This document shows, in pieces, positions 22,735 through 35,480 of a stretch of DNA of 64,000 bases (positions are counted from its first letter, which is position 1; each line of letters starts with the position of its first letter). The notes under the pieces were generated by a model that saw only the letters and a list, made by a program, of their open reading frames with translations, was not told where the DNA came from and did no database searches. The translations under genes and the position numbers were made by a program. Origin of the DNA: Drechmeria coniospora (taxonomy: Eukaryota; Ascomycota; Sordariomycetes; Hypocreales; Ophiocordycipitaceae); the NCBI RefSeq assembly GCF_001625195.1, contig NC_054389.1, positions 5,700,520-5,764,519 on the forward strand, read 5' to 3'.

Positions 22735-24922
22735 ACACTCCCTCTCGTCCACTTTTGCAGCATCAGATGAAATACGAAACAGGGGAGGAGATGCGGATCA
22801 CGACATATGTCTTTGATGGAGTCCTTTGGCATGGTACATCTGGGCGTCAAGAGCAAACTTGGATTGCGCACGATGCGCACGCAGAGTGTCATTGTAACCA
22901 TATATAGATCAGTACTTGTACTTGATAAGGAGCCCGCGTCTGCTGAAAGGGGAGAATGCATATGCATTCCCGGGAGGCACACGAGGGCATCGCGACAACA
23001 GCTTCGGCGACGTTTTGTCCATACTAGTACTTGGTGCATGGTGCTCTGGACCGCCTTCAAGTATAATCCCAATCAAAGTCCACATCATACGTCTCGTCAG
23101 TCGATCCATTGTCAAGAGCGTAACAGCCAAGACAATCCAGGTTGATGTCCATCTACGTGTCGTATGAAAAATGGTCGCTAAAAATGATCCAACCGCGGCT
23201 CAACAATGGTCAGAAGCTGTCATGAAGTGGGATCATGCAATATTCACTGAAAGCACAAACCGGTCTCGAAAGGATACACATTCTTGGGCGTACCTTTTTG
23301 ACGAGGAGAAAAGCTAAATTTCTTTGACAACTTTGCATGTACGTTCATCCACTTGGAGGAACGATACGATAAGAGTCACGGGACTCGTGTGTATTATTTA
23401 ACCATTGCATTGTTCGTGACCGTAGTCCAACATACACGAAGGAGACTTGTATTCATATCTGGAGTTCAATCCGTTCAGAGTTTGAACGAATACTGCTGGA
23501 GACTGTGTCGGCAGGTTTTCCCTGCAAGGTGCCAACAGCTTGCTCTAAGGCCGTTAGCTAACTACGGACTCGGCGAGTGGGTATTAAAAGCCATAGTTGT
23601 TTCTCGGCGTTTGGTTTCTGGCTAGGGAATTGGGGGATCCCACGCCGGGCCGCGACGCCCTGTAAAAGTATTGCACCTGGCAGCATTGCAGCGTATGTAC
23701 GGAGTACATACTTGCGTATAGTATAATCTAAGCTGGATGCAAGTACATGTACGTACTTAGTAGGTCAGTTCCATGGGGCGGTGGTGGTGTTGCAGCGTCA
23801 GCATTCTGGTGCGGTATTTTGGTAAGTCTATGTCTTATCAAATAGGCGGTAGTTGTCTTGATAAGACTACCCAGCTGCCGGAGTCCTTCGGTACAGCTTG
23901 CAGTCTGTGATCTAAGTTGAAGAGTTGGGCCAGCAGCAAGATGGACAAATACCGGTAGTACAAATGCCTTTTCATCGGCAGCATTTATGGAGCAGTACAA
24001 TAAAGCAACATGGTAGGTCGGCTGGTTGGTCTTGGGCGACTTCATTGTACGAATAGCTAGGACATAGCGCTTAGGTTCAACAGATTATCTTGGCAGCCTC
24101 TCTTACGGCCTCAAATGATACGACTCTATCATTCAGGCTCGTTAGGGCAGGAAATGTAGCACGATAACTTCAATATTGGGTAGGTCATTGCTGACCGTTG
24201 TGAAGCTTCACCACTGTTGTAGCCTAGTATTAGGAGGAAAGCCCGTACCAAAATAAGCGGTATCGGCACTTCCCTTTGTCATGCCGCATGTAGGTCCATT
24301 GTGGTGACCGTTTGATAGACCTCCATGAAGTCTAAGAAACCTTAAACTCCGTATCTTGTGGAGCCCCACAAGGTCCTCCCGCTAATGGACGAGCCATTCA
24401 GATTTCCAACGGCAACGCCACGAGAACGCCATCATACAGATGAGTTTCGACCTGGATATCACCATATCATGAAGTCGCGTGCAAGTTGCACTCGCGGTTC
24501 ACGATGAATCCACGCCATCCAAAGCTAGGTGAAGCGAGCGTCGTTGTGACCAACCGGTATACATGTATGTAGTTCACAGCGATGCCATGTGGTAGTGGCG
24601 ACGAAAATTACATTGTTCTATGATATGATCTATTCGCTGCGAATAATGACGACATTTAGTCAAATGTGTGCACTGATGTCGGCGATGGAAACCAGCGTGA
24701 GGGGCAACTGATGCCCGCGATACGTGGTCATTGCCTGTCGCAAAACGGGTATCGAAACGGAAGCAAGAAGAAGTGGAAGAAGAAGTAGTAAAGAAGTTGA
24801 GGAAAGTGGAAGAGAATGAAAAAGAAAAAGAAGACGAAGAAGACAAAGAGAAAGAAAAGAGAGAGAGCTGAGAGAGGAGTGAAGGGGGGGGGGGGCAAAA
24901 AGGTGATCCCAACGTGGCCGCT
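22735..24922. other. Convergent gap with a homopurine tract, no confident gene
   Basis: 2.2 kb between the stops of the PXA-PX gene and the Uds1 gene. AT content is higher than in the coding regions. A minus-strand frame at 23728-24045 (105 codons) is protein-like but unrecognised. GTACGGAGTAC occurs at about 23697-23707. The right end (24755-24895) is almost pure purine. Confidence 0.5.
24755..24895. repeat. Homopurine/homopyrimidine tract ending in G12
   Basis: About 140 bases made almost only of A and G on the plus strand (GAAGAAG and GAAAAAG blocks, then GAGAGA), ending with twelve G at 24884-24895. It lies within 30 bases of the Uds1 stop codon, so the transcript of that gene would carry a long CU-rich 3' UTR. 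Such tracts can form triplex DNA (known in general, inferred here). Confidence 0.85.
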
Positions 24923-27031
24923 TCACGGCCTAAAGACAGCACTCGAGAGCAGATATTGCTTCTGGGCCGATACCTCCCGCGGCTGCGTCGTGGGAACCGG
25001 CGCAGCAGGTATGGGGGGGTTGGCGAGCCAGGTGTTGTCCGCTGGCGTATCGAGTGGCGGTGTGGTATAGTTGTTGGGCAAGGCAGTGGTGTAGTGCGTG
25101 GATGACAAAGGAGAGTCCTCTCGCCCATCCAGCTCGTGGCTAAGCTGCACCTCGCGCTCGATGCGTCGGTCATCCGCATGAGACGTCATCTGGGTAATCT
25201 CATCTTCAACGTCGGCCAGAAGGGTGTAGACGTCATCTCCGGCGTAGACCCGAATGCTCTCCACGTCCGTCCGCCTCAACGTCGTTGTCCTCGGCGCCGG
25301 GCTCCCTCTCTGTTCCGCTGCTCCCGGCTCGGGGGGTAGCTGCTTGAAGACGCTCGACAATATCCTTTTAGGCGATTGCTCGCCGCGGTCGGCGCGGGTG
25401 ACGTACGCCTTCGACGGACTCCTCGGCGGCGTCGCGACATCGTGATGAGACGGTGCTCGCGTCGCCTTCTGCCGTTGGGATGAGCCATCGTGGGCAGAAG
25501 GCGCACCGCGACCAACCGGAAGCAGGATGGCCGCCGCGACGTGCTCCAGCAGCTTTTGCCGGACCCGGGTCCGTCGGTTCTCCGCCTGCTCCAACTTGGT
25601 GACCCATTCGTCGATGGAGGTATCCAGCTCGGCGAGCGCCTCCTCCTGCTTCAGCATCGACTCGTGACTGAAATTGGCCGCGCGGGGAGACCGGAGGTAC
25701 TGGCAGATGCGAGAGTGGAGGTTGCGGCGTCCGGCGCGGAGTGAGGTGTAGGTACGACGGAGATATTCTGTTCGTTCGTCGAGACGGCGAAGTTCCTGTA
25801 GCACGCCTCTTGTGAGCCTGTGACCCCGCATGCTCGCGCCGAAACCATCGATCTGCACATACCTTGGAAAGCCCGTGGACGTCTTCCATCTGGAGAACTT
25901 CAAATCTCTCTGCTTGGCCGCATGCTTGCCTCTGCAGGTTCGCAACGTCGACGGCACTCATCCTGGTCACGGCATCGCTCGGCTTCCAGCCTTTGGGCAA
26001 CTCCTGGAAGGCCTTCCGCTCCGAGCCGGGGTCCCCCATCGCTTCACCGACGTTGCTGGTCGGCACTTCGGTGCGCCTTCTGGCTCTGCCCCTGTCTCCC
26101 TGCCTCCCCGATTCTGATGCTCGTTGGTGACCATGGCCAGGGTCATAATGTGCATCTCCCGGCTGCAGCATCGCCGCAGGATCCATCGGCACGGGAGAAC
26201 GATGCGCTTTCTCGAAAGAAGCGGAGCCAGGGGTCATTGGTAGAGTGGAGGCGGAATGGGCGCTCGTGGATCGTGCATAGGTGAGGTCGGGCGTTGACGC
26301 ACTGGGCGAGAAGCGGGTGCGTGGCATGGGCGACACTTCCAGTCTGTTGGATCGTCCCTCCATCGGCGGTTGGCTGTCGGACCTGATCCGCGCCATTGAT
26401 TCTTTCGATCTCAGCATAGAGCTGGGAGTACGACGATTCTGCATGTCATGGGGGGCGAGGTGCTGGGGCGACCGAGGTCCCGGCGAGACAAGAGATTGAA
26501 CGTCGTTTATGGCGTTGGCCATGTCATAGTCAGCCCCGTGAAGCCCCGAGCTGGGCGCTGCGATTCTATGCTTGGTAGGACTCCCAACATCCTCGGGAGC
26601 GCTTCGGGAGCGCTCAAAGGCAGGTGGCCTCCCGGGAATCGTCGCTGGTCCGGCGTTAGCGGGAGGCTCGAGAGGGAAAGTGGAGGATAGCGCATACGGG
26701 AATCCATGCAGCCATCATTCAGCTGGTCCAGGTCCGGAGTAATGGTCGCCACTTGCCGGCGTATGGAATCCTGCGTGCTGACCTTGAGTCCAGCGGCTGT
26801 CGTGTCGGACTCTTCCGGGACGTGGTGATGGTTGCGCCCATTGTCCGACTGGGCCCCCCAACCGACAATCTTGTCGAGGGAGGAAGAGGTGGATGACGTT
26901 GACTGCATGGCCGTGCTGTTAGTCGCCGCCGGAAAAGCTGTGGAGATGGACGTGATGCCTACAGAATGATTCGAAGGAACCGGCGAGGCTGGCTTTGATA
27001 TACTGGTTATGCACTTGGCGATGTGAGCCAT
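24923..27031 (-). CDS. Uds1 (Up-regulated during septation) domain protein
   Basis: Member of the fungal Uds1 domain family, named from a fission yeast septation-induced protein. The role in this fungus is unknown but septum or polarity function is likely. Three exons: 27031-26698, 26644-25863 and 25795-24923, giving 662 aa. Introns are 53 nt (GTATGC donor, GCTAAC branch, CAG) and 67 nt (GTATGT). The first joint was found from sequence: it removes a frame change and gives a continuous Ser/Pro-rich N-terminus. The Uds1 domain lies at about residues 320-410 (LPKGWKPSDAVTRMS, then LRRLDERTEYLRRTYTSLRA and GRRNLHSRICQYLRS). It is followed by a short coiled coil (LKQEEALAELDTSIDEWVTKLEQAE) and a disordered tail. 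It looks shorter than many family members, which often have longer coiled-coil tails. The exact start is less certain than the rest. Confidence 0.8.
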
Positions 27032-30000
27032 GGTGAGACTGCGGCGGCACTCCGACCTGCAGTTCCAATGTTCCCTGTTCTGCTTTGTCTCGGATGGAGA
27101 AAGAAAATATGATGAAGATGAACAAAACGACGACGGAGAGCAAGGTGCAAGACAACAATAAAAGGGAAAAGTGCAGATGGGCGTGGATCAAACTGCTGGC
27201 TGTGACAGAGGCGCAGGAGGTATATGTCTGTGTCTGTCGGCCGTGGTCTGGACGGAGAAGCCGGGGCAGAGTAATGCGGACATTGTTCGCATCGGAGCTA
27301 GCCAGCAAGCAGTGGCCGGGGCCACCCCGCCGCAGTGGAGAGGGGCTTCGTGGTCAAAGAAGCTGATGCTGGCCAAAACTCTGAGACACGAAGCTTGACC
27401 TGGTCTGGGATGGGCCGTTTGGGCGCGGGGGATCAACGGTAGTGGTGGTGGTGGTGGTCATGGCCGTCGTGGCCATGGTGGGTAATCCTTGGTGCGTGGT
27501 GCCATGTGGTTGTGGTGTGCGGGGTGGGGGCGGAGGCGTAGGCGGTTGGCCGCAAGGCGGACGATACTTTGTTTGGGCGTCCACACGGCGTTGAAACTAG
27601 CCCAAGGCTGCGGATTATTGCAAGCATGGCACGACGGCCAGTACTGACCGACGCTCCAGATGGGACTTTGACATTGGCTGGTGGGCCAGAAACCAGGGCG
27701 CAGTTGCAGGGCAGCGCCTCTGGCCAAGGGACGGCGTCGAAAGTGCTCTAGCCCCTTGGGTGACCCGATTCGTACGAGGAGACTAAATGGTTCACGGGGT
27801 CGCATCGTCGGTCGTAGCGTCTGAGGGTCAGGCGGCTCCACCAGCGGGCGGGTGGCACAAGCATTGGGGTGATGCCGACACGGTAGAGCGATCCTGGCTG
27901 CCGATGTTCGCTGGGCGAGATTGATTAGATCGAGCAGGCCAAGCAGGTACGGTACGCTGCCCACATGCAGCAGCATCCTCGGCACAGTCTGCAGTCCCAC
28001 CCCACCGGGAGTTGTGCGTCGGAGCAGGAGATGACGGGGAGCAGTGATGGAGCATGAAGCGTAGGTCCGGCGAAGCGACGAAGCGGCGAAGCGGACCGTC
28101 GCTACCACTGCGATATGGCTGTCGGACAAGATGAGGGCATCACACTGTACAGCCCGCGCTTGGCCGTTGACGCGTTGGCATTCGAGAGTGAGTGCATGCA
28201 CGCGTTGGCCCACGAAGCCATTACTGCGGCCGCGAGGTTCGTGTAGCAGTACGTGTGCGTGTACTCCTTAGTCGCGGTAGCAGTTGGCGGTAGTGCTGGC
28301 AGAAGTGGTTCTGGAGCGGTAGCAGCACCAAGAGCGGTTGTGCATCCCTCGTTGCGGGGATATCGACCAAGGGACGTCCGACCGCCCAGAAGGGGATTTT
28401 GGACCCCCATCAGTGCGCAGCAGAAGCAATGGTACATGCACTCCGATCCGTCAGGCTAGACGAAAATATTGGCCGACGACAACTCCGACTCGCAACGGAT
28501 TCTTCCCTTGTCGCCGCTAGATGACGAAATGACGAATCATTCCATGCCGCTCGTGAACCGGGCCGCTCGTCGGCTAGATGGAGGCCAAGGGCGGTCGATT
28601 TTGCCGCCTTCTTTTTCTCTTTCGAACGCTGCTCCCAGAGGAGGACATTGTATCGCTCTCGTGCTCGCAAGGTACTCCGTACCGATCGTCGACTATGGGA
28701 GACTCGGGGATTCGAGAAACGTACCCCCTGCATCGGCCCATCTTGTTCGCCTTGGGGAGAAGCGAGGGGGACGAAAAGGATACGGTGGATGGAAATACCC
28801 CGTCAGACGTGAGAGAGGTCGGAAGTCGCTACTAAAAACTGCAGTACCTGCCAACGACAGGTTACAGACAGGTACGATGCAATTGATGCATGCGGCACGC
28901 CTGCCTTTCTGGACGAAAGTCACCCTGCACCTGCCCCCACTATCACGATGTAAGTAGTTGTACGGAGTACTCCGTACATGTACTGTATATGCCGTATATT
29001 ACATGCAAGTAATTAAGCACAAGCAAGTACTCCGTACAATACTGGTACCTGTAAGTGAAGGTGCTTGTGCAGAGTACGGAGTACGGAGCACAGAGTTGCC
29101 TCTATTTTGCTGCCTCCCCTCGTGTACTTTATTTAGCATAGTTGCCAATGCAAAATCTCTTCCTTTTGGTTTCCCGGCATGGCCCATGTTCGCAGGTGCC
29201 TTGCTCCAAGGAACGAGTGAGCGTTGCTACCGTCAGTCAACAGGGCCAAGACAAGCAGCTCTCTTTGCAACCGGCCACACCACTCATGCACGCACTGTAA
29301 AAGCAAGAGGTCGTGCGCATTGCTGCACTCGTAGCTTGCATGCCACTGCATAGTGGTATTGTAAGTAATACTACGGAGTAGGTACTACACAGATGCGAAC
29401 CCTAGTAGGCAGCATACGGGCCGTGCTGGTGCGTCAATGCTGCAGCCATCTACCCTGCCCCGTAGTTGATGTAACGGTGCAGCAGCGCGAGTAATTAGTA
29501 CCTGCATGTGCTCCGTAACGGGTCCAGCAAGGCATCAACTGCAAGTACAACTAATATTACTTACATGCAGGATCTGGACGAGGCATGGCGGGAATGCGCT
29601 TGCGATCAACGGCCAAGCACGTGTGCAGTGATATTACCCTGCAAGCATTACAGCCAGGACAACCACGAGCAAAGTACTCCGTACTAGGTACGGAGTACTC
29701 GGTAGGCACTCCGAACATTCACCGTCATTGCTGCCCCCGACTCTTTGACGACGGCAGGATCGGTGGCCGTGGCAAACTGGGTCCTCATCTCGCAACCACG
29801 CAGCGCACGCACACCCAAATGATGCACCCATACCAAGTACGTACAAGCACTCGCATCTACTGGAACGCTTGCTCGGAAAACCCTGTAAGCCATTCGGTCG
29901 ATTCACGATTTGTCGTTGGAACTTGCAAATGTCGCCACGACCAGCTTCATTGGGGCACCTGCCCACGTGCAGGTGACAGGCCCATCCACTTGTCGTAGCA

Positions 30001-33000
30001 CTTTTGTCGGTAGGTAGATGCGCGGGTGCAGTAGGTACCGTGCTCGTATTGCAGCCATCTTCCTTTCCTTGGCGGTTGCCCGCCCGTTAGGTCGGCTGAA
30101 AGATGGCTTCGTTTCAAAGGCCCCTTTCGTTACAGTAAGTGTACCGGCCTTGTTCGTGCCCACCTTGCCCTCCCGTTCCTCCTTTTCTGTTTCGTCGGCG
30201 GGGGCCCGAGGGGCATGGTTGGTCAGTGGCAGGACCATCGTCAGGACCATTGACAGGAGTGTCGGGTACGCAGCACTCTGTAGACCACGGTGCGTTGGTC
30301 GCTCGGGAAGCCGGACGGACTGTCGGGACTCGGGACTCAGCAACCATGATTGTCAGCTGGCGAGACTGGAGCGGCCGAGCTGCACCAGTGACCGCATGAG
30401 GCAGGAGAGCGGCGGCGAGGCGTCGAATCTGAAGGAGACTAGGAGCCCGACCTTGGGCTTGCCAACACGACTTGGCTCTTGGAAGCCGAATGCCTACCGC
30501 TACTGGTATCCGTACATGTCGCGACCGGAATCAGGTACGGAGTGCGGAAATCAGGTACGGGGACAGGCACAGCCTGCTAGTGAGGCGTTACCAGAACTAA
30601 AGCACCGGCAAGGCCGCTTGAAAAGCTTCCATGGCTTCCAATTCCCCTGGCTGCGCCTCAGTGGCTTGCCGCTACAACTTGGCACGAGTAGGTGGCTGCT
30701 AAAAACGTCGACGAAAGGCGGCGAGCGAAGACGCCACGCTGAATATCGGCCGATGACGAGGCAAGTGGAGCCGAGGCGCGCATCCCGAACTGGCCGCATC
30801 GCCACGTTTGCCAGTCGACGTCCGACGGTTGAACGGAAGCTCGAAGAAGGAAAAGCAGCTTGCAAACCGCTTGGCAGTCGTGGGCACAGCGGCTGAAAAA
30901 AGGGGACGGTAGGTTTTGGCGTGCCGCCGTCGACTTGACCTTGCGAAGCCGACAACCTCACTATCCATCGGCCGTTTCGGAGGGATTCAACCTAACGGAG
31001 AAATCGTGCCCGGGGACTTGACCACAGCAGCCGCTTGCTTATGGCGTCAAGCCATTCACTGACTACGGCTACCTGCGGGCAGATAGATGGATCCCGTATC
31101 GCTTGCGGAGTACAGAGCACGGAGTACTGCAAGTATAGATGATAAAAATAGTGAGGACAGGCCAGCCCGTCAAGCCAGCCCGTCAAGCCTGCCCGAGTGC
31201 TATATCCATCTCTCTCCAGCGGTTGTGCCCCTCGTACCATCCGTGCCTGCCTTGGGTACTCGCTCCAGTGCCCTCTGTCCAGATCGCGCCTGCACCATAC
31301 CCCTTTGGACTTGGACACAGGTTCAAACAGCGCCACTTCAATCGATCACTTGTGGCGTAGAAATCTCGCCAAACTTGCAGGCTTCCACGCTTCCTTCCGC
31401 AACTGCATCTGCTGGCCATCATGGCCTGCTCGTCTCCCCATGGAATACGGTCATTCCGTTGTTCGTCGCCTTGCCCCATGCTGGGCGGGGCAGTCAGGCC
31501 ATCAGTCCATCTCGTCGACCATGCAGGCCGCCGCTCCCGAGCCCGGGACGCTGAACACGACGCTGAACAGCGCTGGCGCTTGCATCATGGACGGATAATA
31601 CCGACTCCCTGGCTCATCAAGTCGAGACATTGATGGTCATGAACCGTCCCGCCCGCCGCATCAAGCCGTGTGTCTGCCTGCCTGTCAGTGTGCACGACCA
31701 CTGGCCGATGCGCTGAGCCGCTGAAACTCCCTGGTCCCCGCACGACTGGGCAGGCGGCTGGCCTTGAGCCCGTGTTTTTTTCCTTTTCGCAGGCCTCGTC
31801 GCATCCAAGGTGGATTTTCGGCATAACAGCGACGAAATAAATATTGTGCCGTACTGGACGCGTACAGTACTGCACTTTACGCGTGCATGCATTTACTCCG
31901 TGCATGTACTACTTACTTACTTACATGCTCCGCGATCAAACTGCAAGTCCATGGTTTCCAGACACTAATTATTACCGTGTGTACTCTGTGCGGAGCATTT
32001 TTACCTCGTATTACCGGTACAGTCCGTGGCACTCATACTTGTCAAACCCGTCTGGCCTTGCGTGTCCCAACTCCATTCAGCGTCTCATTCAGCCCGTTGT
32101 ATGCCTACCTACCTACGTGACACGAGCATGCACTTAAAGTGCAAGCACTCCGGATTCACGTCAATGCAACAGCAGCGCGCACGGTGACCGCGGGTGCCCT
32201 ACCGAGCACTCAGAATCCATAAATCGTTACGAGTACGGGGGGTGGATGCGGCATTCTGCAAGGCACGGCAGCCGTGCGCCATGCCTAAAATCTGATATCT
32301 GCCAGCCTCCTCGCATTTGCCATCATAATTCACAAGCAGATCGGAGTCGTTCGGCGTTGTCGCCTCCATGCAAGATGAGCCCACCTCTCACTGGGCATAC
32401 TCGCCGCCTCGGTTCCCGCAATCCCAACCAAATTTGCCATCTTCTATTCTTCGTCTAGCTCGGCCGATACCCGCCTCGCTGGCACGGCCGTTTCAAGGTG
32501 AAGTGAATGAACCGATAGGCCAACGCTGGGCGCTATCCTCGACGCCCTCCGGCTGTCAATGGTCGACTCGTCGCCTCGACGCACACTTGCACGCACGGTA
32601 CCCTCATGCCACTCGCGCATAAGGGGTCTCCGGTATGCCTGCGGCTGCTTGATAGTGTGCTATTCCTGGTAGACATTTTCGTATCCCTTGGAACTTTTCC
32701 TTGAAGGGATACCTGCGTTTCAAACCATGTCGTCCTCGTCCTCAACCTTGCCAGCAGCAGCGCACCTGCCCAGTATCGGAATTGAGGGGAAGGCAACCTA
32801 GGCTCTGACGATTGTCCCTCTATTGATGGAACTTTGGTCAAGTACGGAGTAGATTGCCCTTGTTCAAGATGCCTGCCCGTTTGGCATGCTGAGCAAGTGC
32901 GACGACGGGGGGCCTGAGCGTGTGCTGACGGGGATATCCTGGTCATGCTCCCCGGAGTAATACATGCACCTGTACAGGACGGGGTTGGTGTTGCTTTGTC

Positions 33001-34991
33001 TTTTGTTGGCCTACACGCTCCTGTAAGTACTTAAGTACAGTATTGTGCTTGTGCAAACTCTCAGCACAAGATGCACCCGTGCACATGAATACATCGCAAG
33101 TGTACTCCGTACTCCGTACTACGTACTTATGTACATGCAAGTACTGTAATCAATCGGTGCACCAATTTGTACATGCACGTACTACTTCATACGGTACACC
33201 TACAAATATGTACTTGCACATGTATGCATGTGCAGTACTGTATGTACTGCATTACTTGCTTACAAGAACGGAGTACGGAGTACAGTAATTGTAATTGCTC
33301 CGTACGCCGTACAGCGGCGAGAAAGGCATGGCTGTATTACAGTACTCCGAACAGAGTACTACCAGAGTACCCAAACATTCAGCCATCCCAGCACAAGTAC
33401 TCTGCACTGTAATCTCATTATTGCCAGGTTCTTAAGTACTAGGTATCTACGGAGAATCAGATTGATGCAGTACACCTACGTACCTAGGTACATACTAATA
33501 CCTACTGTTACAAGTTTCAGAACCTTTGTAGGATGTAGGAAGCACCGAGGGCTGACGAGGCTATCCCTCGCCACAAGCTACATTTTCCGCATTCCAACAT
33601 GCGGGAGACAACAGAGTGCTGCTGCGGCTGAAACAACTATCAATCCGGCGGCGTTGCGGCAGCCATTTTGAGCAACAGCGTCGTGATGATCCATGGTCGC
33701 GTAGGGAGTCCTGTTTCTGCACACGGTCCGGCGGCCCGGGTTGTCACGGGGCTCCGGGAGGAACAAACCTGCATCTGGAAGGAGTGCTTGTAAATACATG
33801 TACCAGTCATCGTATTCTGCTGAGGATGACCTCGAGTACGGATACCTGATGAGCCCGAGACAAGCCGCCGATGGCTCGGTAAGTGGGGCCGGCCGGTTCA
33901 CCAGGCGTCCAAATGCTATTAACGCTCCTACTCCTTACTCCGTAATAATTACAAGTCAACCAATTGTATGCTGAAGCGAAGGCCGGGACGGCGTCCTCGT
34001 GATACGAGCAGTGACGGGACCACACCTCGGCGACTACATGCACTTTCTCTATATACGTCCATCGTCGCAAACTCTCATTCATTTGACATCTCTACAGTAC
34101 AGTCTGCCTGAACCATTTTCTCTTGCCTCCGTCTGTTGCCTTGCCGCTCGACCGCAACAATTTCCAATCCAACATTCGCCGTCATCACCTTGCCCGCAGG
34201 CCAGCTGGCCATATTATGCAACAGCTGGACATTGCTTGTGGTCATTCATTTGTCAAGTCTGTTCCAAACGCTTCTCCCTGCCCTGGGTCTCGGACCTGAA
34301 CCCAAGCGTTAATGAAGGAGAGGGCACGGACGGTTCGGCAAGCTATTAATTATTGGCCCGACCGGAACAATCTCCAATCCATCATTCGCCGTCACACGGC
34401 TTCGCAAGCTCGGTCGTCCATGCATCTCATCGTCGACCTCGATTTCTTACATTGCCAACTGTTAGCTCTCGAAACAGCCTAGACATGTTGTGCACATCTT
34501 GTGTTTTAGTCATGTTGGAAATGCTTGCGGAATTCTCAATTTTCTCCCGCACGTCGTCTATCTTGATTCCCGAAAGTGCGAGAATGAGGCGGTTGAATGT
34601 TGCAACCTTTCGCTATATGATGGCGGTTCGTCGAGATTCACCAACCCTTGCATCGATTTCCTCGTGCAGAAATCCGCAACGTACCCCATCGTACTGGAAC
34701 AACGAGTGCGCTCCATTTTCCATCAGTTCCGTCATGTGGTGGTCTGTTGGTATCGAGCGGCCGTTCGTAGTTGGGTGTAACGGAACCGAATCTTGCGCCC
34801 TGGAGATGTGCCGCGTGGTGTTGCTGTTACCGTACGTGCACACCACCTGGTGGAACTGGGTACTGCGGTACCGCTCAATTTTGCCACAGAACCAACGTCA
34901 GCTCCGACAGAGTCACTCTCGCCTCGAGATGACACCGCAGTCAGCCCTTTGAACTTCCGTCCATTGCCAGCATCCGTCGCAAGCAGTCAAA
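27032..34991. other. Gene-poor interval of almost 8 kb
   Basis: No gene can be assigned with confidence, against roughly one gene per 2-3 kb elsewhere. It holds many GTACTCCGTAC-type motifs (28957-28980, 29030-29045, 29070-29095, 29670-29700, 33095-33125, 33270-33285). It also has a GGT/CCA simple repeat at about 27438-27462 and a diverged direct repeat at about 34152-34190 and 34360-34398. Long frames (for example 30018-30896 plus, 27458-28213 minus) have Arg/Ser/Pro-heavy composition and no motif, so they were not called. The right end holds candidate minus-strand exons, listed separately. No transposon enzyme was found. Confidence 0.5.
34451..34900 (-). other. Candidate unrecognised coding exons
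   Basis: Reading the minus strand from about 34890, a frame with natural composition runs through HQVVCTYGNSNTTRHIS and MTELMENGAHSLFQYDG. An in-frame TAG near 34610 would stop it. A 72-nt segment with a GTACGT donor at about 34673 and an ATAG acceptor just after that TAG could be an intron. Removing it keeps the frame and gives RKVATFNRLILALSGIKIDD, ending at a GTAAGA donor (34450). I do not recognise the family and found no convincing start or last exon. It could be a real small gene, a decayed gene, or chance. Confidence 0.3.
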
Positions 34992-35480
34992 ATGACCACC
35001 GGCGTCCTTGCTAACCCGCTGGGCAATCTTGCCGTCTCGCTACACCAGACCAGCACGTCGCCGCCGACGGTGAGGGTCAGTGTGGCCAACCACAACAAGC
35101 ATCCCGTCACCATCCTGTCCTACCAATCGCCGCTCGACAAGATCGCTCTTCCTCTCGGCCTCTTGTCCGTTTCACCCGCCGGCGCCTCGAAGCCCCTCGA
35201 CCTGCCCACCATCGAGGTGTCGCGTGAATGGCCTCCGCCGAAGGAGGCCCTCATCGTCGTCCCGCCCAGCGAGAGCGTGACAAACGACTTGGTGCTGCAA
35301 AGCCCCCAGGTTCCCATGGAAATGCTGGGCAGAAAGGCGGCCGTGGCCCTCAAGGGCCGTTGGATGGCCGTCTGGCCGCGGGACAGGAGCGAGCTCAGCG
35401 ACGAGGAGATTGATCACTCGAGCCGCAGTGCCTCCTCCGGGGAGTTTACGACGGACGACCTAGAGATCATCATTGGGTAG
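34992..35480 (+). CDS. Small conserved-looking protein, possibly M35-propeptide-like
   Basis: One exon, 162 codons, ATG at 34992. No signal peptide. The first 100 residues look like a beta-sandwich: repeated short strands (NLAVSLHQT, TVRVSVANHN, VTILSYQSP) resembling the propeptide of deuterolysin (M35) proteases and small fungal protease-inhibitor-like proteins built on the same fold. The likeness is from memory of the strand pattern and is not proof. The last 25 residues are acidic and Ser-rich (SDEEIDHSSRSASSGEF). Compositional bias and GC-rich third positions support real coding. Confidence 0.65.
   Translation: MTTGVLANPLGNLAVSLHQTSTSPPTVRVSVANHNKHPVTILSYQSPLDKIALPLGLLSVSPAGASKPLDLPTIEVSREWPPPKEALIVVPPSESVTNDLVLQSPQVPMEMLGRKAAVALKGRWMAVWPRDRSELSDEEIDHSSRSASSGEFTTDDLEIIIG

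Noticed and set aside
22735..24922. Possible LTR or DNA transposon
   Set aside because: No terminal repeats, target-site duplications or enzyme-like frames could be found by eye.
27458..28213. 251-codon minus-strand frame
   Set aside because: Starts and ends in simple GGT/CCA repeat DNA, with Pro/Arg/His bias and no motif.
30018..30896. 292-codon plus-strand frame in the gene-poor interval
   Set aside because: Arg/Ser-heavy, no motif, no splice context. It looks like a chance frame in GC-rich DNA.
34353..34952. 199-codon plus-strand frame
   Set aside because: Opposite to the more natural minus-strand segments at 34451-34900; rich in Ser/Arg as shadows usually are.
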